NCBI RefSeq assembly: GCF_019166065.1 | Contig: NZ_JAHTBN010000003.1 | Span: 434,001-498,000, forward strand | DNA: 64,000 bases | Source: Candidimonas humi | GTDB lineage: Bacteria; Pseudomonadota; Gammaproteobacteria; Burkholderiales; Burkholderiaceae_B | Direction of reading: 5' to 3' | Shown here: positions 58,047-64,000 of the stretch, one piece after another | Layout: each line of letters begins with the position of its first letter | Position numbering within the stretch: position 1 is the stretch's first letter | Notes under the pieces: generated by a model | What the model saw: the letters and a program-made list of their open reading frames with translations, nothing else | The model's database searches: none | What the model was told of the DNA's origin: nothing | Position numbers and translations under genes: made by a program

Positions 58047-59480
58047 TTACGCAGGCGATCTAATGAGATTCGACAGGGAGGACGAGGCCAGGCGGTAGGC
58101 CGTAGCCAGTACTTGCTTGAAGAAAAACGCCCCGATGATGCCGGCCGACAACCATATGACCGCCCATGTCGATCGCTGGATATGCTGGAAAAGAGACATG
58201 CAGATGACCAGCGCCAGGATCGCGGTGCTTATTCCGTACAGCTTGGCTCTCGGTATCGCTTGCCATACGAGGCATGAAAATTCCGTCCTGCATATCAGGA
58301 ACAGCCAAAACGCGAATGCTGTCGAAATGGCCGCCCCCGCCGCGCCATAATGGGGAATCAGCAGATAGTTGCCGAGCACGTTCACGAGTACAGCTATGAG
58401 CGAGGCCGCCATGGAATAGCTCGTCTTGCGGGCTATGCCGATACCCGAGGCAGTTACCTCGGAAAGCGCATATAACAGGGGGCTTACCATGCAGGCGGTA
58501 ATCAGGTACTGGACCTGAAAATATTTGCTCGGCAGCAGGTATTCCAGCAGCCAGGAAAGTGATCCCGCCAGTACGAATATGAAGAATATCGCCGCAAGCA
58601 TGTATTCGATGATCGACTCTATTTTCTTCAAGTCGGCTCCGTCCGCCGACCATTTATAGACCGTCGGAGCCCATATCGTGCTGAAGATGCCCGAAAAGAT
58701 GCTGAAGCCCGCGGCGATACTGGCCGCAACAGAATAGATGCCCAACTCTTCGAATGTGGACAGCCCTCGCAAGAAAAGGCGGTCTGCCGCGACCAGGCCC
58801 CAAGAGGCGATGCTTCCCAATATCAAGGGCATGCCGAAGCGGGCCATCGAGCTCAGTTTTTCCTTGTCGATTGTTGCGTTCAGTGCAGGCAGCCATTCTT
58901 TCCGGGTGTTCCAGGCAAACAGGACCATGATGGTCAATGTCGAAACTACCTGGGCCGTTATGAGAGCCATGAAGTCATGGTCTACGGGGAACAGCACGTA
59001 TGAGAGGATGATCAACAGAAAAACCAGCTTCGGTAATACTTGGCTCGCGGAATAGGCCAGGCCTCTTTCCTGCATGCGCAGGATCAGGGATAGAAAGCGC
59101 GAAATGTAGCTTGCGGACAAGAATACGGCCGCTAATATTCCTATGGTCGAGCTGTCGATAGAAAAGAGGGCCGAGGACAGGATGGTCGGCTTGTAAATGA
59201 ACAGCGCCGCTATGCACAAGAGCAATAGCGCCGCACCAGGAGCGCTTGCCGTCTTCAATAGCACGGGCTTGTCCTTGGTTTCGTGGTATTCGCGCACATA
59301 AGCCTGGTCCAGGCCCAGGCTGTACAGAAGCGTGCAGAAGTTTGCCGCCACCTGCATCATCGAAATACGGCCGACGTCGGCCGTCGAGAATATCCAGGTC
59401 GTTGCGGGCAGCGCGACAAAGCTCAGGGCTGCGCCCAGTATGGGCCCCAGGCTGAAGGCCGCTATCTTCTTGGGCGTCAT
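58047..59480 (-). CDS. wzx: O-antigen flippase (Wzx, MOP superfamily)
   Basis: A 477-residue membrane protein with 12-14 hydrophobic helices. The start KKIAAFSLGPILGAALSFVA and the repeated helix pairs, with RFGMPLILGSIASWGLVAAD and NYLLIPHYGAAGAAISTAFA, are characteristic of polysaccharide flippases. It would move undecaprenyl-PP-linked repeat units across the inner membrane for Wzy. The ATG overlaps the upstream glycosyltransferase stop (ATGA, 59477-59480). It is followed by wzy after 60 bp. Confidence 0.88.
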   Translation of the reverse strand: MTPKKIAAFSLGPILGAALSFVALPATTWIFSTADVGRISMMQVAANFCTLLYSLGLDQAYVREYHETKDKPVLLKTASAPGAALLLLCIAALFIYKPTILSSALFSIDSSTIGILAAVFLSASYISRFLSLILRMQERGLAYSASQVLPKLVFLLIILSYVLFPVDHDFMALITAQVVSTLTIMVLFAWNTRKEWLPALNATIDKEKLSSMARFGMPLILGSIASWGLVAADRLFLRGLSTFEELGIYSVAASIAAGFSIFSGIFSTIWAPTVYKWSADGADLKKIESIIEYMLAAIFFIFVLAGSLSWLLEYLLPSKYFQVQYLITACMVSPLLYALSEVTASGIGIARKTSYSMAASLIAVLVNVLGNYLLIPHYGAAGAAISTAFAFWLFLICRTEFSCLVWQAIPRAKLYGISTAILALVICMSLFQHIQRSTWAVIWLSAGIIGAFFFKQVLATAYRLASSSLSNLIRSPA

Positions 59481-60646
59481 GGCGCTCTGCTGGTGGAATC
59501 GGCGAAGATTGCGCTATCCCACTGCTTTATGGTCACGTTCCAGCTAGAGGCATTCTTTATATATTGCTTGACTCCTGCCGTCGGCTTCGTCTCTTTGCAG
59601 CAATGGGCCTCGATTAGTTCCGTCAGTGCCCTGGCTATGCCTTCCGGCTTTTCTACCAGTTTGATCTTCGCTCCGGCGTCGATGATTTCCTGGTAGGGCA
59701 GCCAGGCCCCGGCTATGACATAGCCTCCTGCATAGAGGGTTTCCTGCATCGAGCCGCTGAATTGATCGCTGCTTTGTATATTGATCAGGATGTCCGTAAT
59801 GCATCGCAGCTTCGCCGCGTCTTGGAAACTATAGAAATCGGTAAGTATGGAATAGTTGGCGGCCTGGGCCTGCGTCAATTTTTCTTCTATGGCCTTTTTT
59901 ACCTCGGGTGACCCATAGCCGACAGGAAACACGAGGTGGATAAGGTTCCTGATCGCCGGCTTCAGTCCGGCCAGGGCCGCGATGATCAGGTCTTGCCTGT
60001 GTGCGAGGCTGCCGCTATATCCCGCCAGAACGATTATCTTGTCGTCGGGCAAGCCGAAGAAATCATATGGCAAATCGGTTCTGCCGAATGTATGGGCTTT
60101 CAATTTGTCGATTTCGTCCAGCACAGGCAGGCCAAACCTGGCAATCCGCAGCTTGTCGGCCAGTATATGAGGGTTCTTTTTCGAGAAATCCTCTAGCGTT
60201 TTGGGGTTGGTGAACACGATGCTGTCGGCATTGCGATATATCTTTATTTTGAGTATGTCCTGGGCCCGAGTCGACCGGTAATAGTCGCTGCCCCATACGA
60301 CCGCCACGACCCTCCGGGCTTTTTGCTTGAGCATCTTCATGCTTGGGGCAAGAAAGATGTTGATGCCGTGGATTACCGCCGCTTCATATCCATCTGGCAG
60401 CTTGCTTATGGCACTTTTGGTGTCTCTTATTATTTTTATGTGCCTTCCGATTTTGCCGAACAAGCTATTTGCGACTGGCCCTATATTGATTTGGATGTCA
60501 ACGGCTTCCAGCCGATCGGCCTTGCCTGTCGATATCAAGTCTACGGTATAGCCCCTATGCGCGTATTGGGATATGAAATCTTTTACGAAAACCGAGCTTG
60601 CGAGCCCTATTATCAAGATTCGTTTGTTATGGTTGTGAACGGCCAT
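59477..60646 (-). CDS. Glycosyltransferase, GT-B fold (WecF/GT4-like)
   Basis: A 389-residue protein. RILIIGLASSVFVKDFISQY opens a Rossmann-type acceptor domain. VVAVVWGSDYYRSTRAQDIL resembles the W-G-x-D-x-Y block of WecF-type and related transferases. IIVLAGYSGSLAHRQDLIIA starts the second domain and SMQETLYAGGYVIAGAWLPY fits the nucleotide-sugar site. The family cannot be pinned down by eye. It lies between wlbC (2 bp upstream) and wzx (4-bp overlap), so it belongs to the same transcript. It may transfer the diacetamido-uronic acid made by the adjacent genes, which is an inference from position. Confidence 0.72.
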   Translation of the reverse strand: MAVHNHNKRILIIGLASSVFVKDFISQYAHRGYTVDLISTGKADRLEAVDIQINIGPVANSLFGKIGRHIKIIRDTKSAISKLPDGYEAAVIHGINIFLAPSMKMLKQKARRVVAVVWGSDYYRSTRAQDILKIKIYRNADSIVFTNPKTLEDFSKKNPHILADKLRIARFGLPVLDEIDKLKAHTFGRTDLPYDFFGLPDDKIIVLAGYSGSLAHRQDLIIAALAGLKPAIRNLIHLVFPVGYGSPEVKKAIEEKLTQAQAANYSILTDFYSFQDAAKLRCITDILINIQSSDQFSGSMQETLYAGGYVIAGAWLPYQEIIDAGAKIKLVEKPEGIARALTELIEAHCCKETKPTAGVKQYIKNASSWNVTIKQWDSAIFADSTSRAP

Positions 60647-60648
60647 CT

Positions 60649-61736
60649 CTAGCGGATGCCCAGGCCCAGGGCGTTTGCTATCCTCTGAATCTGCTGTTCC
60701 GAGAGGTACGGATGCATGGGCAGGCTCAGCGCCTGCTCGGATGCTTTGTCGCCTTCGGGGAGGCGTTTCGTATCGTCGCCCACGGCCGGCTGCTTGTTCA
60801 GCGGCAGGGGATAATAGATTGCGGTCGGAATGCCCAGTTCTTTCAGTCTTTTCTGGGCTTCGTCGCGGTCTTGCAGGCGAATCGTATATTGGGCGTATGC
60901 GCTTATATTGTGGGGCTCGATATAAGGAGTCGTGTCTATGCCCGCATCCTTGAGGGCAAGGCCATACATTTCCCCGACCTTTTGGCGCAGATGGATTTCC
61001 TCTTCGAAAATCGCCAGCTTGTTGAGCAATATGGCTGCCTGCAGCGTATCCAGGCGGCTGTTTGCCCCTATGCGAACATGGTAGTAGCGGCGTTCCTGGC
61101 CGTGGCGGGCAATCTGGCGAGACGCTTTTGCCAGATTTTCGTCATTGGTGAAAATTGCGCCGCCGTCTCCATAGCAGCCCAGGGGCTTGCTCGGGAAAAA
61201 GCTCGTGCATGCGATGGTGCTTAGATTGCATGAGCGACTGCCCTTGTAGCTTGCGCCAAAACTCTGGGCTGCGTCCTCTATTACCGGTACGCCGTATTTG
61301 GCGGCAATGGTGTTTATTGCGTCCATATCGGCGCATTGCCCATACAAGGACACGGGAATGATGGCCTTGGTCTTGGGGGTGATCGCCGCTTCCAGCAGCG
61401 CCGGGTCGAGATTGTAGGTACGTGGGTCGATGTCCACATACACCGGCTTGGCGCCCAATATTGCCGCCGCCTCGGCGGTGGCGATATAGGTGAACGCGGG
61501 TGTGATGACTTCATCTCCCGGGCCGATGCCCAGCGCCATCAGGGCGATTTGCAGGGCGTCGGTGCCGTTGGCGCAAGTAATGCAGTATTTGGCGCCGCAG
61601 AAGCCGGCCAGCTTTTCTTCAAGTTCCGAAACTTCGGGCCCCAATATATATTGCCCGTGTGCGAGCACGCGTTGAATGCTCGCGTCGATCTTGTCTTTGA
61701 TACGCGCCTGTTGCGTTTTCAGATCGATAAAATCCA

Positions 61737-61740
<4 letters not shown>
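60649..61740 (-). CDS. wlbC: UDP-3-keto-GlcNAcA aminotransferase (WlbC/WbpE)
   Basis: A 363-residue PLP aminotransferase of the DegT/DnrJ/EryC1 family. [20 protein letters not shown] is at the phosphate site, [20 protein letters not shown] carries the PLP aspartate, and [20 protein letters not shown] has the Schiff-base Lys. It converts the 3-keto sugar made by WlbA into the 3-amino sugar using glutamate. The 2-oxoglutarate produced is what WlbA-type enzymes use to recycle NADH. I start it at 61740 ([10 protein letters not shown]), where ATGA overlaps the wlbB stop. The eight upstream codons have no support. Confidence 0.92.

Positions 61741-64000
<2,260 letters not shown>

Overview
The window looks like the chromosome of a beta-proteobacterium of the family Alcaligenaceae (Bordetella/Achromobacter/Pusillimonas group). 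The signs are high G+C with strong third-position bias, two Bug/TctC-type solute-binding proteins, an autotransporter with an extended signal peptide region, the housekeeping run trxB / ftsK-lolA-rarA-serS, and a wlb-like LPS sugar cluster. The genus is inferred, not proven.

Layout. 1-3387: end fragment of a MoxR-type ATPase, two small periplasmic cytochromes c, a DUF1841 protein, and isocitrate dehydrogenase (icd) with a strong terminator. 3388-14868: a long + strand catabolic operon behind a promoter that carries a large palindrome. It encodes a spermidine/putrescine-type ABC importer, a hydantoinase/oxoprolinase pair (HyuA/HyuB), a FAD amine/amino-acid oxidase, an IclR regulator and a DMT-family transporter. 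14869-15592: a non-coding gap with a decayed Fnr-like regulator fragment. 15593-20150: a giant glycine-rich autotransporter broken by an apparent +1 frameshift. 20568-25226: a branched-chain amino-acid type ABC importer (livKHMGF order). 25326-30171 (minus): a DUF427 protein, an LhgO-like FAD oxidoreductase, an SMP-30 lactonase-like protein and two Bug solute-binding proteins. 30572-41261: acyl-CoA synthetase, Smr protein, trxB, ftsK, lolA, rarA, serS and a TPR membrane protein. 41423-46940: a His/Tyr-tailed secreted protein, then a polar amino-acid ABC transporter whose genes flank a minus-strand D-amino-acid dehydrogenase and racemase pair.

46985-64000 (all minus): an O-antigen/surface polysaccharide locus. 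It starts (right end) with the C-terminal part of a bacterial tyrosine kinase. It then has wlbA-wlbB-wlbC and wlbD (four of the five steps to UDP-2,3-diacetamido-2,3-dideoxy-D-mannuronic acid), Wzx, Wzy, four glycosyltransferases, a PglC-like initiating phosphoglycosyltransferase, and a PglD/PglE/PglF-like trio that would make a UDP-2,4-diacetamido-trideoxy sugar. Together these predict a Wzx/Wzy-dependent polymer built on a diamino-trideoxy sugar and containing a diacetamido uronic acid. The UDP-GlcNAc 6-dehydrogenase (WbpA) needed for the uronic acid is not in the window. The middle of this locus is visibly A+T richer than the flanks.

No tRNA, rRNA, CRISPR array, insertion sequence or integrase was recognised. 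The strongest leads are the HyuAB/polyamine-type-importer operon with its operator-like palindrome, the frameshifted CxC-containing autotransporter, the D-amino-acid locus with a Tat-type binding protein and a coupled repeat-bearing small ORF, and the hybrid O-antigen locus.
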